26,342 bases of DNA from Natronospira elongata (lineage in GTDB: Bacteria; Pseudomonadota; Gammaproteobacteria; Natronospirales; Natronospiraceae), in contig NZ_JAYGII010000030.1 in assembly GCF_034931365.1 (NCBI RefSeq), forward strand, positions 1 through 26,342. The letters run 5' to 3'. The notes under the pieces are model-generated. The model did no database searches, was not told the DNA's origin, and saw only the letters and a list, made by a program, of their open reading frames with translations. Shown here piece after piece: positions 1 through 7,099 of the stretch. How positions within the stretch are numbered: the stretch's first letter is position 1; each line of letters begins with the position of its first letter. The translations under genes were made by a program, and so were the position numbers.

Positions 1-381
1 TCGAATCCACCCATTCTGGCCATGACCCCGGTGCTGGCCTCGCTGGAGATCTTCGACGAAGTGGGCATGAGCGCCCTGCGCGAAAAATCCCTGAAGCTCA
101 GCGAGACCCTGCTGCAGTGGCTGGACGACCGTCTGGCCGACACGGTGGAAGTCATCACGCCTAGGGACGAGAAACAGCGCGGCTGCCAGGTCTCCCTGCG
201 CCTGAAACAGGGCGATGGACGCCGGATCTTCGAATCGCTGGAACGCAACGGGGTGATCTGTGACTGGCGTGAACCGGATGTCATCCGTGTTGCCCCGGTG
301 CCCCTTTATAACCGCTTCGAGGACCTTTATCACTTCGTTGATCGACTGGAGCAGGCGATATTGATGGATAGAACCCTATGA
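1..381 (+). CDS. kynU: kynureninase, C-terminal part (5' end outside window)
   Basis: The reading frame is open from the first base and ends at a TGA, so this is the last 126 residues of a gene that begins upstream. An internal ATG at base 22 is not the real start. Kynureninase is a cytosolic PLP enzyme that cleaves kynurenine or 3-hydroxykynurenine into (3-hydroxy)anthranilate and alanine; the full protein is usually about 420 residues. The fragment starts with SNPPIL and contains PDVIRVAPVPLYN, both typical of the kynureninase C-terminal domain. The PLP lysine is not in the window. The stop overlaps the next gene by 4 bp (ATGA), which indicates an operon with kynurenine monooxygenase and makes 3-hydroxykynurenine the likely substrate. 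Identity rests on remembered family sequence and on the neighbour. Confidence 0.9.
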   Translation, partial: SNPPILAMTPVLASLEIFDEVGMSALREKSLKLSETLLQWLDDRLADTVEVITPRDEKQRGCQVSLRLKQGDGRRIFESLERNGVICDWREPDVIRVAPVPLYNRFEDLYHFVDRLEQAILMDRTL

Positions 382-1733
382 GCAATGAAAAAATCATGAT
401 TGCCGGGGCCGGCTTGGCCGGCTCATTGATGGCGGTCTATCTGGCGCGGCGGGGCTTCGATGTGACGGTGTTCGAGAAGCGTCCGGACATGCGGCAGGAG
501 ACCATCTCGGCCGGGCGCTCCATCAACCTGGCGCTGGCCAATCGTGGCATCGCGGGCCTGGAAGGGGCCGGCGTGATGGACCGGGTCAATGATTTGCTCA
601 TCCCCATGGAAGGGCGAATGCTTCATGACGAGCAGGGCGGCCTGGATTTTCAGGCCTATGGCAAACGCCCGGAGGAAGTGATCTATTCCGTTTCCCGTGG
701 GGAACTCAACAAGCGCCTGATGGACGCCGCCGAGGAAACAGGTCGGGTGCGCTTCCATTTCAACCAGGCCCTGGAATCGGTGGACTTTGAACAACGCCGC
801 ATTCACCTGATCGATGAACTAAGGGGCGAAAAGCAGGCCCTGGGCTGTGATCGCCTGATCGCCACCGATGGCGCCGGCTCGCCCACCCGCCAGGCCATGG
901 AAGCCCATCTGGGAATGACGGTCAGCGAGGAATTGCTCGGCCACGGCTACAAGGAATTGAACATTCCGGGCACAGCGAACGGTGATTGGCAGATGGAGCG
1001 CGGCGCCCTGCATATCTGGCCCCGGGGCGGCTACATGCTGATTGCCTTACCGAACCTGGATGGCAGCTTCACCGTGACGCTGTTCCTCCCCCATAAGGGT
1101 GAACCGTCTTTCAACAGCCTGGGTAATGCCCCTGAAAAAATACGCTCGTTCTTCGAGAGCGAATTTTCCGATGCCACCAAGCTCATGCCCGATCTGCTTG
1201 ATACCTATCTGGAGAATCCCCTGGGCAAACTCGGCACGGTGCGCAGCCCCCAATGGCGGGTGAATGACTTCGCCCTGTTGCTGGGTGACGCAGCCCATGC
1301 CATCGTACCCTTCCACGGCCAGGGCATGAACTGCGCCTTCGAAGATTGTCTGGAACTGGACCGTTGCCTGGACGAGTTTGAAGGCGACTGGACTCAAGCT
1401 TTCGCCGCCACCGAAGCGCGCCGCAAGCCCAATGCCAACGCCATTGCCGACATGGCCCTGGAAAACTACGTGGAAATGCGCGATTCCGTGCGCGACCCCA
1501 AGTTCAAGCTGCAAAGGGAACTGGGCTGGAAACTGGAAGAGCGACACCCCAATCGCTTCATTCCCCGCTACTCCATGGTGATGTTCCATCACCTGCCCTA
1601 CGCCGAGGCGCAATCTCGAGGCCGGATTCAACAAACCATCCTGAATGAATTGACCGCCGATACAGACAGTCTGGAAGGGGTCGATATGAAGCATGCAGAT
1701 GAATTGGTCCGTGAGCGCCTGAGCGAGACCTGA
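378..1733 (+). CDS. kmo: kynurenine 3-monooxygenase
   Basis: A 451-residue FAD-dependent aromatic hydroxylase that converts L-kynurenine to 3-hydroxykynurenine with NADPH and O2. The N-terminal Rossmann dinucleotide motif GAGLAG is at residues 10-15, followed by an acidic FAD-ribose residue in VFEKRPD. A DG motif occurs in ATDGAGSP, and the second FAD motif GDAAHAIVPFHGQGMN begins near residue 303. This FHGQGMN form is characteristic of the KMO branch of the family. The length is close to the usual 450-480 residues. The ATG overlaps the kynU stop (ATGA), so the two are translationally coupled and form the hydroxylating kynurenine branch. This leads to 3-hydroxyanthranilate, a precursor of quinolinate and NAD in bacteria with the eukaryote-type route. 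The next genes in that route are not in the window. Confidence 0.93.
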   Translation: MSNEKIMIAGAGLAGSLMAVYLARRGFDVTVFEKRPDMRQETISAGRSINLALANRGIAGLEGAGVMDRVNDLLIPMEGRMLHDEQGGLDFQAYGKRPEEVIYSVSRGELNKRLMDAAEETGRVRFHFNQALESVDFEQRRIHLIDELRGEKQALGCDRLIATDGAGSPTRQAMEAHLGMTVSEELLGHGYKELNIPGTANGDWQMERGALHIWPRGGYMLIALPNLDGSFTVTLFLPHKGEPSFNSLGNAPEKIRSFFESEFSDATKLMPDLLDTYLENPLGKLGTVRSPQWRVNDFALLLGDAAHAIVPFHGQGMNCAFEDCLELDRCLDEFEGDWTQAFAATEARRKPNANAIADMALENYVEMRDSVRDPKFKLQRELGWKLEERHPNRFIPRYSMVMFHHLPYAEAQSRGRIQQTILNELTADTDSLEGVDMKHADELVRERLSET

Positions 1734-1742
1734 CAGGGCAAC

Positions 1743-1795
1743 GGCCGGCGCCCCCTGGTCGACCGAACTGAGTCCACTCCAGCGGGGCGGCGGCC
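1743..1795. terminator. GC-rich inverted repeat between convergent genes
   Basis: GGCCGGCGCCCC (1743-1754) and GGGGCGGCGGCC (1784-1795) can pair with 11 of 12 matches around a 29-nt loop. The repeat sits between the stop of kmo and the stop of the convergent GTPase gene, where a shared terminator would be expected. There is no U-tract on either side, so it is at best an atypical or Rho-assisted terminator. Confidence 0.35.
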
Positions 1796-1821
1796 TTGCC
1801 TGAGTTACCGGATTGGGCGGA

Positions 1822-3042
1822 TCACCCCGCCTCTTCCAGCATCTGCCATTCAGGGAATGGGTCCGGCAGGGACTGCCATCCCTCGGGCCCCAGGGCCATC
1901 TCCTCATCGGTCAACAAACAGGCCTCAAGCCGAGCCCGAAAGGCAGCTTCATCCATGTGAATGCCGATGAACACCAACTCCTGGCGACGGTCGCCGTAGG
2001 GGCCATCAAATTGCTCACGAATGGCCGCGCGGTCCTCCGCATCGGCAGGCAGTGCTGAGTCAGGTGTCGCAGCCCACCACAAACCGGCGGCTTGATGCGT
2101 CAGGGCACTTCCAGCTTGAGACATCTCACCGACAAAATCCATTCTCGAGGCAAGCCAGAAGTACCCTTTCGAACGAACCACACTGCCCCAGTCAGAATGG
2201 AAGAGCTTGAAGAGGCGTTCCGGATGGAAAGGCCTTCGGGATCGGAGCACAAAGCTACTGATGCCGTATTCCTCGGTTTCCGGCACGTGTTCGCCGCGCA
2301 TCTCCTTTGCCCAGCCAGGCATGTTCACGGCCCATTGGATATCAAACTTCCCTGTATCCATGATCTTTCCCAGGGGTACTCTTCCAAATTCGCTGTAGAT
2401 GATTTCCGCCTCCGGATTCAGTGACATCACCAATGCCGTGACCAACTCACGATCCGCATCTTTTACCCTGTCTATCTTGTTGATCACCACCACATCGGCA
2501 AACTCGATCTGCTCCACCAATAGATCAACCACCGCCCGCTCATCCTCTTCCCCGGCAGATTCCCCCCGGTCCGCCAGAAAGTCAGTGGTGCTGTAATCCT
2601 TGATCAGGTTATCTGCATCGACAACGGTAACCATTGTGTCCAGTCGGGCAACGTCTGAAAGGCTGACACCATTCTCGTCGGCGAACTCAAAAGTGGCGGC
2701 CACCGGCATGGGTTCCGAGATGCCCGTTGATTCGATCAACAGATAATCGAAGCGACCCGACTCGGCCAACTCACGCACCTCTTTAAGGAGGTCATCCCGG
2801 AGGGTGCAACAAATGCATCCATTGCTCATTTCCACCAGTTGCTCATCCGTCCGGCTGAGATTGGCACTACCGTCACGAATCAGCCCTGCATCAATGTTCA
2901 CTTCGCTCATGTCATTGACTATCACCGCCACCTTTTTCCCCTCACGGTTATGCAACACATGATTGAGCAGGGTGGTCTTTCCGGCACCCAGGAATCCGGA
3001 CAGGACGGTGACGGGCAGACGGTTGTCGATGGTCTCAGTCAT
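1822..3042 (-). CDS. COG0523-family GTPase, ZigA-like putative zinc metallochaperone
   Basis: A 406-residue CobW/COG0523 GTPase. The Walker A motif GFLGAGKTT spans residues 16-24, and the metal-binding signature CxCC (C76-I-C78-C79) sits in NGCICCTLRDDL. VINKID is the guanine-specificity motif. The text VIVNDMSEVNIDAGLI is typical of the ZigA/YeiR/YciC branch, which is Zur-repressed and thought to deliver zinc to client enzymes under starvation. The C-terminal CobW domain follows from about residue 255. The ATG has a GAGGT ribosome site close upstream. A Zur-like site lies 25-37 bp before the start, and zur itself is the next gene upstream on the same strand. Zinc chaperone activity is inferred from family and context; the natural client is unknown. 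Confidence 0.85.
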   Translation of the reverse strand: MTETIDNRLPVTVLSGFLGAGKTTLLNHVLHNREGKKVAVIVNDMSEVNIDAGLIRDGSANLSRTDEQLVEMSNGCICCTLRDDLLKEVRELAESGRFDYLLIESTGISEPMPVAATFEFADENGVSLSDVARLDTMVTVVDADNLIKDYSTTDFLADRGESAGEEDERAVVDLLVEQIEFADVVVINKIDRVKDADRELVTALVMSLNPEAEIIYSEFGRVPLGKIMDTGKFDIQWAVNMPGWAKEMRGEHVPETEEYGISSFVLRSRRPFHPERLFKLFHSDWGSVVRSKGYFWLASRMDFVGEMSQAGSALTHQAAGLWWAATPDSALPADAEDRAAIREQFDGPYGDRRQELVFIGIHMDEAAFRARLEACLLTDEEMALGPEGWQSLPDPFPEWQMLEEAG

Positions 3043-3066
3043 GGCGATACCTCAAATATTTATGCT

Positions 3067-3079
3067 GTTATAACGTATC
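3067..3079 (-). promoter_or_regulatory. possible Zur box before the COG0523 GTPase gene
   Basis: GTTATAACGTATC contains the perfect 8-bp palindrome GTTATAAC and resembles the Zur half-site pattern GTTATAxxATAAC, although the second half is degenerate. It lies 25-37 bp upstream of the GTPase ATG in an AT-rich patch that contrasts with the GC-rich genes. Its position, the adjacent zur gene and the target family support it; the sequence match alone is moderate. Confidence 0.55.
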
Positions 3080-3206
3080 TTTAATTAGCGAATTTGAGCG
3101 AACATTTACGCTGTACTTGATTCGGGAGCTTGAGTCGGCCGCGAAAAAGCCGCATTGGCGAACCGGCGGCCCAAGGACGGCTCCGTTCAGGGGCCACAGT
3201 TTCTGG

Positions 3207-3674
3207 TCAGGCGCTATCGCGACAGCTTGGGCATTGGCCGTGTATTTCCACCGTCTGACTGGTCACGGTGAAACCCTGCTTCTTTGCGTGCTTGCCCAGG
3301 GCCTCGGTGACCCCGGAAACAGCAATCTCCTCCACGTGACGACAGCCATCGCAAATCAGGAGCTGAAACTCATGGGTCCGCTCGGGGTGGCGGCAACCCA
3401 CATAGGCATTTTCGCTCTCTATGCGGTGAACCAGACCCTGGGCGAGCAGAAAATCGAGGGCTCGATACACAGTCGGGGGCTTGGCACTGCCACCTTCCTG
3501 CCCCAGGCGATCCAATAGATCATAGGCCTTCATGGCTTCATGGCTTTCCCAGATCAGCTCCAGCACCCGCTTGCGAAGCGGAGTGAGGCGGGCGCCACGC
3601 TGGGCACAGACCCGCTCGGCGCTGCCGAGGGCCTCGCTGATACATTGCTCATGATCATGGGCGTGGGAAGCCAT
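3207..3674 (-). CDS. zur: Fur-family zinc uptake regulator Zur
   Basis: A 155-residue Fur-superfamily repressor that binds DNA when loaded with Zn2+. The winged-helix region includes RLTPLRKRVLELI and KPPTVYRALDFLLAQGLVHRI, the family recognition segment. The C-terminal half carries two CxxC pairs, CDGC and CPSC, for the structural zinc, with the His/Cys-rich stretch GCRHPERTHEF as regulatory ligands. The ATG at 3674 is chosen because AGGAGG lies 5 bases upstream; a TTG further out in the same frame overlaps this ribosome site. The N-terminus (MASHAHDHEQC) is histidine-rich. The Zur rather than Fur call rests on the flanking zinc-chaperone gene, the divergent Zur box and similarity to the E. 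coli Zur layout. Confidence 0.88.
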   Translation of the reverse strand: MASHAHDHEQCISEALGSAERVCAQRGARLTPLRKRVLELIWESHEAMKAYDLLDRLGQEGGSAKPPTVYRALDFLLAQGLVHRIESENAYVGCRHPERTHEFQLLICDGCRHVEEIAVSGVTEALGKHAKKQGFTVTSQTVEIHGQCPSCRDSA

Positions 3675-3690
3675 GCTTTCCTCCTGCAAT

Positions 3691-3743
3691 TTGACACCAG
3701 ACCATTGTGCCTCAAAATATTATCGTTACAATATAACACACTC
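3691..3743 (+). promoter_or_regulatory. divergent promoter region with strong Zur box (core 3725-3737)
   Basis: The core GTTACAATATAAC (3725-3737) is a 13-bp inverted repeat with five of six symmetric pairs. It closely matches the gammaproteobacterial Zur consensus built on GTTATAxTATAAC. For the rightward operon a TTGACA (3691-3696) is followed after 16-18 bp by an AT-rich -10 region (about 3713-3720), so bound Zur would cover the start-site region. The same site lies about 50-63 bp upstream of the zur ATG and could autoregulate zur. Regulation is inferred from the sequence. Confidence 0.75.
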
Positions 3744-3757
3744 ATCATGCCCAGAGA

Positions 3758-4444
3758 ATGCGCGCTGCCATGGATGCCGTAAGCCTCAATGACCTTCGCT
3801 GTTGGCAAGGGAATCGACCCCTTTTCGCCATCCCCCACTGGGCCCTGCCCCAGGGCGAATACGGCCTGATGAGCGGCCCTTCCGGCTGCGGCAAGACCAG
3901 CCTGCTGCATTGTATTGCCGGGCTGGACAGCCAGTTCAGCGGACAACTGTCCGTCAATGGGACCGCACTGTCGGAGCTTGGCCAGCGCGGTCGGGATCGC
4001 CTCAGGGGCGAGCATATCGGGCTGATTTTTCAGGACTTTCACCTGCTGGAAGGGCTCACCGTGGAAGATAACCTGCGTCTGGGCAGCTGGCTGGGTGGAC
4101 GGGGGCAATCCAGAGCACATGCAATGGATTGGCTGGACCGTCTGGGGCTGTCTGATCAAGCCCGCCATTACCCCAATCAACTCAGCCAGGGGCAAAAACA
4201 GCGAGTAGCCATCGGCCGGGCATTGATCCATGCACCCAAGCTGATTCTGGCCGACGAACCCACCTCGGCCCTGGATGACCGGAATGCCGAATCGGTGCTG
4301 GCCTTGCTGTTCAGCGAGGCGGCCGGCCAGGGGGCCAGCCTGTTGGTGGCCAGCCACGACAATCGCATCCGAGACCAGTTCTCCCACCGCCTGGCCCTGG
4401 ATGCCTATCTGGCCGAGCCCGCCAACAGGAGCGGCCAGACATGA
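3758..4444 (+). CDS. ABC transporter ATP-binding protein (LolD/MacB type), Zur-linked
   Basis: A 228-residue ATPase of the LolD/FtsE/MacB class. Walker A GPSGCGKT spans about residues 40-47, the ABC signature LSQGQ begins near residue 142, Walker B LILADEP is near 162-168 with the catalytic Glu at 167, and a switch His is present in ASHDNR. It would energise the FtsX-like permease encoded next. There is no strong ribosome site at the first ATG (3758); an in-frame ATG at 3770 is an alternative start. The stop overlaps the permease start (ATGA). The gene diverges from zur and sits 20 bp behind a strong Zur box, so it is probably induced in zinc starvation. A similar zur-controlled ATPase/permease/DUF3299 set is recalled from Pseudomonas aeruginosa (PA4064-PA4066); its transport role is poorly defined. 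Confidence 0.88.
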   Translation: MRAAMDAVSLNDLRCWQGNRPLFAIPHWALPQGEYGLMSGPSGCGKTSLLHCIAGLDSQFSGQLSVNGTALSELGQRGRDRLRGEHIGLIFQDFHLLEGLTVEDNLRLGSWLGGRGQSRAHAMDWLDRLGLSDQARHYPNQLSQGQKQRVAIGRALIHAPKLILADEPTSALDDRNAESVLALLFSEAAGQGASLLVASHDNRIRDQFSHRLALDAYLAEPANRSGQT

Positions 4445-5643
4445 ACAGTTTCACACTGGCCCTGCGACAAGTCTGGCGGCGCCCCTTGCAGACTCTGATC
4501 AATGCCCTGGTCATGGGCCTGGGTGTGGGCATGGTGGTGTTGCTGCTGATCGGTCAGGAGCAACTTCGTGATCGCATGAGCCGAGATGCCCAGGGCATTG
4601 ACCTGGTGGTGGGCCCGGCGGGTAGCCCCATGCAACTGATTCTCTCCAGTGTCTATCACCTGGACGTTCCCATCGGCAATCTCCCGCTGGACGCACGGGA
4701 ACGGATCCATCAAGAGCGGGCCGTCGAACGAACCATCCCGCTGGCACTCGGTGACAATTATCATGGCTACCGGATCGTGGGGACGGAGCCCGCCTATGCC
4801 GAGCTCTACGAGGCCGAACTGCGTGAAGGCGGATTCTGGGCAGGCGATTTTCAAGCCGTGGTGGGCGCCGCCGCGGCAGAAGGCACCGGACTCGGTCTGG
4901 GCGACCAGTTCGAAGGGATGCATGGGCTTGGCGATGGCGGGCCGGTGCACGGCGAGCACCCCTATGAGGTTGTGGGCGTGCTGGAGCGAACAGGCAGCGT
5001 ACTGGACCGATTGATTCTTACATCGGTGGAAAGCGTCTGGGCAGTCCACGACCACGGCCATGACAATGGACATGGCCATGTTGATGAGGATCAAGGTCAT
5101 GAAGTCACTGCCATCCTCGTCCAGTACGCCTCGCCTATGGCTGCAGCCCGACTACCCCAGATGATTGATGGTGACACGCCATGGCAGGCCGCCCGACCGG
5201 CCCATGAGAGTGCCCGCCTGTTCGCCATGATGCGCCCGGTAGTGGACGGAATGGCCTGGTTCGCGGTCATTCTGGTGGGCGCTTCGCTGTTGGGCGTTGT
5301 CACGCTTCTTTATCAAAATCTGAGGGAACGTCGCTACGACCTGGCTGTCATGCGGGCCATGGGCGGGGGCCCCGGCTTGCTTTTCAGAATCACCCTGCTG
5401 GAAGGACTACTCATGGTCCTCGCCGGTCTGCTGACGGGGCTGGCGCTGGGCCATCTGGCTTGTGAGTTGCTGGGTGCATTCAGTGAGGCCGGACGGTCCA
5501 TCGTTCTTACAGGCTGGTACTGGGCCGATGGGCAATGGTTGCTCACCGGGGGAATCCTGCTTGCCGGACTGCTGGTGGCTATCCTGCCCGCCTGGCTGGC
5601 CAGCCGGATCAATGTCGCCAATACCTTGAGACGTGGATATTAA
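4441..5643 (+). CDS. FtsX/MacB-like ABC permease with histidine-rich periplasmic loop
   Basis: A 400-residue four-helix permease. One membrane segment lies near residues 18-38, then comes a large periplasmic domain (about 40-270), then three more helices near 275-300, 320-345 and 360-385. The sequence ERRYDLAVMRAMGG after helix 2 is the classic FtsX-domain motif. The periplasmic domain carries histidines at 161, 170 and 173 and a His/Asp-rich loop at 203-221 (HDHGHDNGHGH...). This looks like a metal-binding loop of the kind seen in zinc transporters. The FtsX-type fold normally does mechanotransmission or lipoprotein/lipid extraction rather than ion import, so a direct zinc transport role is not established. 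It overlaps the ATPase gene by 4 bp and its TAA abuts the DUF3299 ATG. Confidence 0.85.
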   Translation: MNSFTLALRQVWRRPLQTLINALVMGLGVGMVVLLLIGQEQLRDRMSRDAQGIDLVVGPAGSPMQLILSSVYHLDVPIGNLPLDARERIHQERAVERTIPLALGDNYHGYRIVGTEPAYAELYEAELREGGFWAGDFQAVVGAAAAEGTGLGLGDQFEGMHGLGDGGPVHGEHPYEVVGVLERTGSVLDRLILTSVESVWAVHDHGHDNGHGHVDEDQGHEVTAILVQYASPMAAARLPQMIDGDTPWQAARPAHESARLFAMMRPVVDGMAWFAVILVGASLLGVVTLLYQNLRERRYDLAVMRAMGGGPGLLFRITLLEGLLMVLAGLLTGLALGHLACELLGAFSEAGRSIVLTGWYWADGQWLLTGGILLAGLLVAILPAWLASRINVANTLRRGY

Positions 5644-6177
5644 ATGGATAAGCGCCGGATTCTTGCCCTTGGCATTCTGGGCCTGACACTCACTCTAAGC
5701 ACGCTACAGGCGATGGCCCAGCTCAGTGATGACGAGTTGGCCACCGAGCCACCGCCAGAGGACGCCACGTTCGATGATTATGCTCACCAGGTACCGACGA
5801 CACCTGAAGGGGCGGTTTCCTGGGATTTATTGGGTAGCGTGGAAGATGAGATCGAAGTCATTGATGGCAGGAGTCATCTGCGGCCGATTTTCCCCGCTGC
5901 GGTCAAGGATATGAATGGAGAGACCATCCGCATCAAGGGCTTCATCTTCCCCATGCAGAACCAGGAGCGGATGGATGAGTTTCTCTTCACTGCCCTGCCC
6001 CCCAGTTGCCCCTACTGCCTGAATGCCGGCGCCGGTTACATCATTGAAACCCGGGCGAGGGACTCCATCCGCTTCACCTGGGATGCCGTTCTGCTGGAGG
6101 GTGAGCTGGAGGTACTGGAAGAAGACGAGTACGGCCTCTTCTATCGCCTGAATGATGCAAGGCGAGTCAGGGAATGA
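5644..6177 (+). CDS. secreted DUF3299 protein, third gene of the Zur-linked operon
   Basis: A 177-residue exported protein. The N-terminus MDKRRILALGILG runs into a hydrophobic core and an AMA|Q-type cleavage site near residue 26. The mature domain has the DUF3299 pattern: IRIKGFIFPM, then DEFLFTALPPSCPYC, then a C-terminal strand region. The paired cysteines C-P-Y-C are where DUF3299 proteins usually carry a conserved Cys and could bind metal or be redox active. The start codon follows the permease stop directly, so it is co-translated with that transporter. A periplasmic partner of the permease is the natural inference. The family has no established biochemical function. Confidence 0.82.
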   Translation: MDKRRILALGILGLTLTLSTLQAMAQLSDDELATEPPPEDATFDDYAHQVPTTPEGAVSWDLLGSVEDEIEVIDGRSHLRPIFPAAVKDMNGETIRIKGFIFPMQNQERMDEFLFTALPPSCPYCLNAGAGYIIETRARDSIRFTWDAVLLEGELEVLEEDEYGLFYRLNDARRVRE

Positions 6178-6186
6178 ACAGGCTCG

Positions 6187-6226
6187 CGCAAAGACGCAAA
6201 GTCGCCAAGGCGCCAAGGCGCCAAGG
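6187..6226. repeat. octanucleotide tandem repeat (CGCAAAGN / CGCCAAGG units)
   Basis: Five consecutive 8-bp units can be read: CGCAAAGA, CGCAAAGT, then CGCCAAGG three times (6203-6226). This resembles a dispersed intergenic repeat motif seen in many proteobacterial genomes. A related stretch occurs at 18057-18115. No coding potential was seen. Confidence 0.7.
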
Positions 6227-6264
6227 AAAAGACGATTACTGTGTTGTTTTGGGATGAGCTTTTG

Positions 6265-6300
6265 GGAACCTCTGATTAATTTAAATTAATCAGAGGTTCC
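6265..6300. terminator. perfect 36-bp palindrome, probable bidirectional terminator or miniature repeat
   Basis: GGAACCTCTGATTAAT is followed by TTAA and then the exact reverse complement, giving an uninterrupted 18-bp-arm palindrome. It lies immediately next to the folA stop (6301-6303) and downstream of the DUF3299 gene, between two convergent genes. The GC-rich stem base and AT-rich centre could terminate transcription from both sides. The lack of a loop and the perfect symmetry also fit a mobile miniature repeat. Confidence 0.6.
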
Positions 6301-6795
6301 TTAGCTAGCCTTAATACGTTTTAGGCTGACGAAATCCAGATTATGCGGATTCTTCTCGTCGGCGGGGCGATGTTCCCGGCTGATTTCCTGCCATTCATCC
6401 ACGGGCCATTCCGGGAAGCAGGTGTCCCCATCGATTTCCGCATCAATGAAAGTCAGTTCCATATGGGTGGCAAGAGGCAAGGCCTCCCGGTACAGCTGTC
6501 CCCCACCAATTAGCATTACGGTCTCGGTGCCGGCGAGCCTTTCCAGCGCTTCACTCAATGACGCAGCCGTCTCTGCCCCCTTGAACACGGCATTCTCCTG
6601 ACGGGTCACGACAATGTTGCGGCGTTTCGGAAGGGCAAAGCCGATGGACTCGAAGGTCTTGCGCCCCATGACCACCGGATGGTTCAGCGTCACCCGTTTG
6701 AAATGGGCCAGATCTGCCGGCAGATGCCAGGGCATGCCACCCTCTTTGCCAATGACTCGATTGCGCGTCATCGCAGCCACCAGAACAATATCCAT
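6301..6795 (-). CDS. folA: dihydrofolate reductase
   Basis: A 164-residue chromosomal-type DHFR that reduces dihydrofolate to tetrahydrofolate with NADPH and so supports thymidylate synthase (thyA, about 5 kb to the right). Active-site text MPWHLPADLAHFKR includes the proton-relay Asp at 28. MGRKTFESIG and VTRQ are NADPH-binding segments, and MLIGGGQLYREAL is the conserved C-terminal glycine motif. The length equals the usual 160-170. An AGGGGG ribosome site precedes the ATG. It is a single gene on the minus strand, divergent from the manganese exporter and convergent with the DUF3299 gene. Confidence 0.96.
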   Translation of the reverse strand: MDIVLVAAMTRNRVIGKEGGMPWHLPADLAHFKRVTLNHPVVMGRKTFESIGFALPKRRNIVVTRQENAVFKGAETAASLSEALERLAGTETVMLIGGGQLYREALPLATHMELTFIDAEIDGDTCFPEWPVDEWQEISREHRPADEKNPHNLDFVSLKRIKAS

Positions 6796-6878
6796 TCATA
6801 TCCCCCTTGCTCAGAACAATTTGGCCATCGGCATTTAAGACGCATATTGTGACAGGCAGAACTGCCCGGCGCGACGCT

Positions 6879-6907
6879 TTGACCGGGACCGGGCTTTTCC
6901 TTAGAAT
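6879..6907 (+). promoter_or_regulatory. sigma-70 promoter of the riboswitch/manganese exporter transcript
   Basis: TTGACC (6879-6884) and TAGAAT (6902-6907) are separated by exactly 17 bp. The predicted start near 6914 is just upstream of the first riboswitch helix at 6919. Confidence 0.75.
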
Positions 6908-6918
6908 CCAAGCCCTAT

Positions 6919-7024
6919 TGCCATTGGGGAGTAGCCGCCCCGCTCCCACGGGGGCTCGCGTCAACAGACTTGGTCCACAGACCATGGCGCGGGCAGCCAC
7001 CACGGCCTGGCAAGACCTTTGGCA
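6919..7024 (+). promoter_or_regulatory. yybP-ykoY family Mn2+ riboswitch
   Basis: The conserved core GGGGAGTAG is at 6926-6934, GTCAACAGAC at 6960-6969, and GGCAAGACCTTTGG from 7009. These blocks, in this order and spacing, match the yybP-ykoY aptamer. The closing helix P1 can form from TGCCA (6919-6923) with TGGCA (7020-7024). The aptamer lies between a consensus promoter and a GDT1/UPF0016 manganese exporter gene, a known target class of this Mn2+ sensor. It should activate exporter expression when Mn2+ is high. A covariance-model search was not possible here. Confidence 0.87.
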
Positions 7025-7040
7025 CTATTCTGCCCCGACA

Positions 7041-7085
7041 GGAGCCGGCGGCAGGGTGGTGTCATTGCGTCTGGATGCCGGCTCC
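7041..7085 (+). promoter_or_regulatory. hairpin in riboswitch expression platform
   Basis: GGAGCCGGC (7041-7049) pairs perfectly with GCCGGCTCC (7077-7085) around a 27-nt loop. The ribosome site AAGGA (7089-7093) and the ATG (7100) begin four bases after the stem. There is no U-tract, so translational control or a helper structure is more likely than intrinsic termination. Confidence 0.5.
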
Positions 7086-7099
7086 CTGAAGGATTTCTC

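Noticed and set aside
3675..3689. TTG start for Zur five codons upstream of the ATG.
   Set aside because: The AGGAGG ribosome site lies between the TTG and the ATG, so it can only serve the ATG at 3674.
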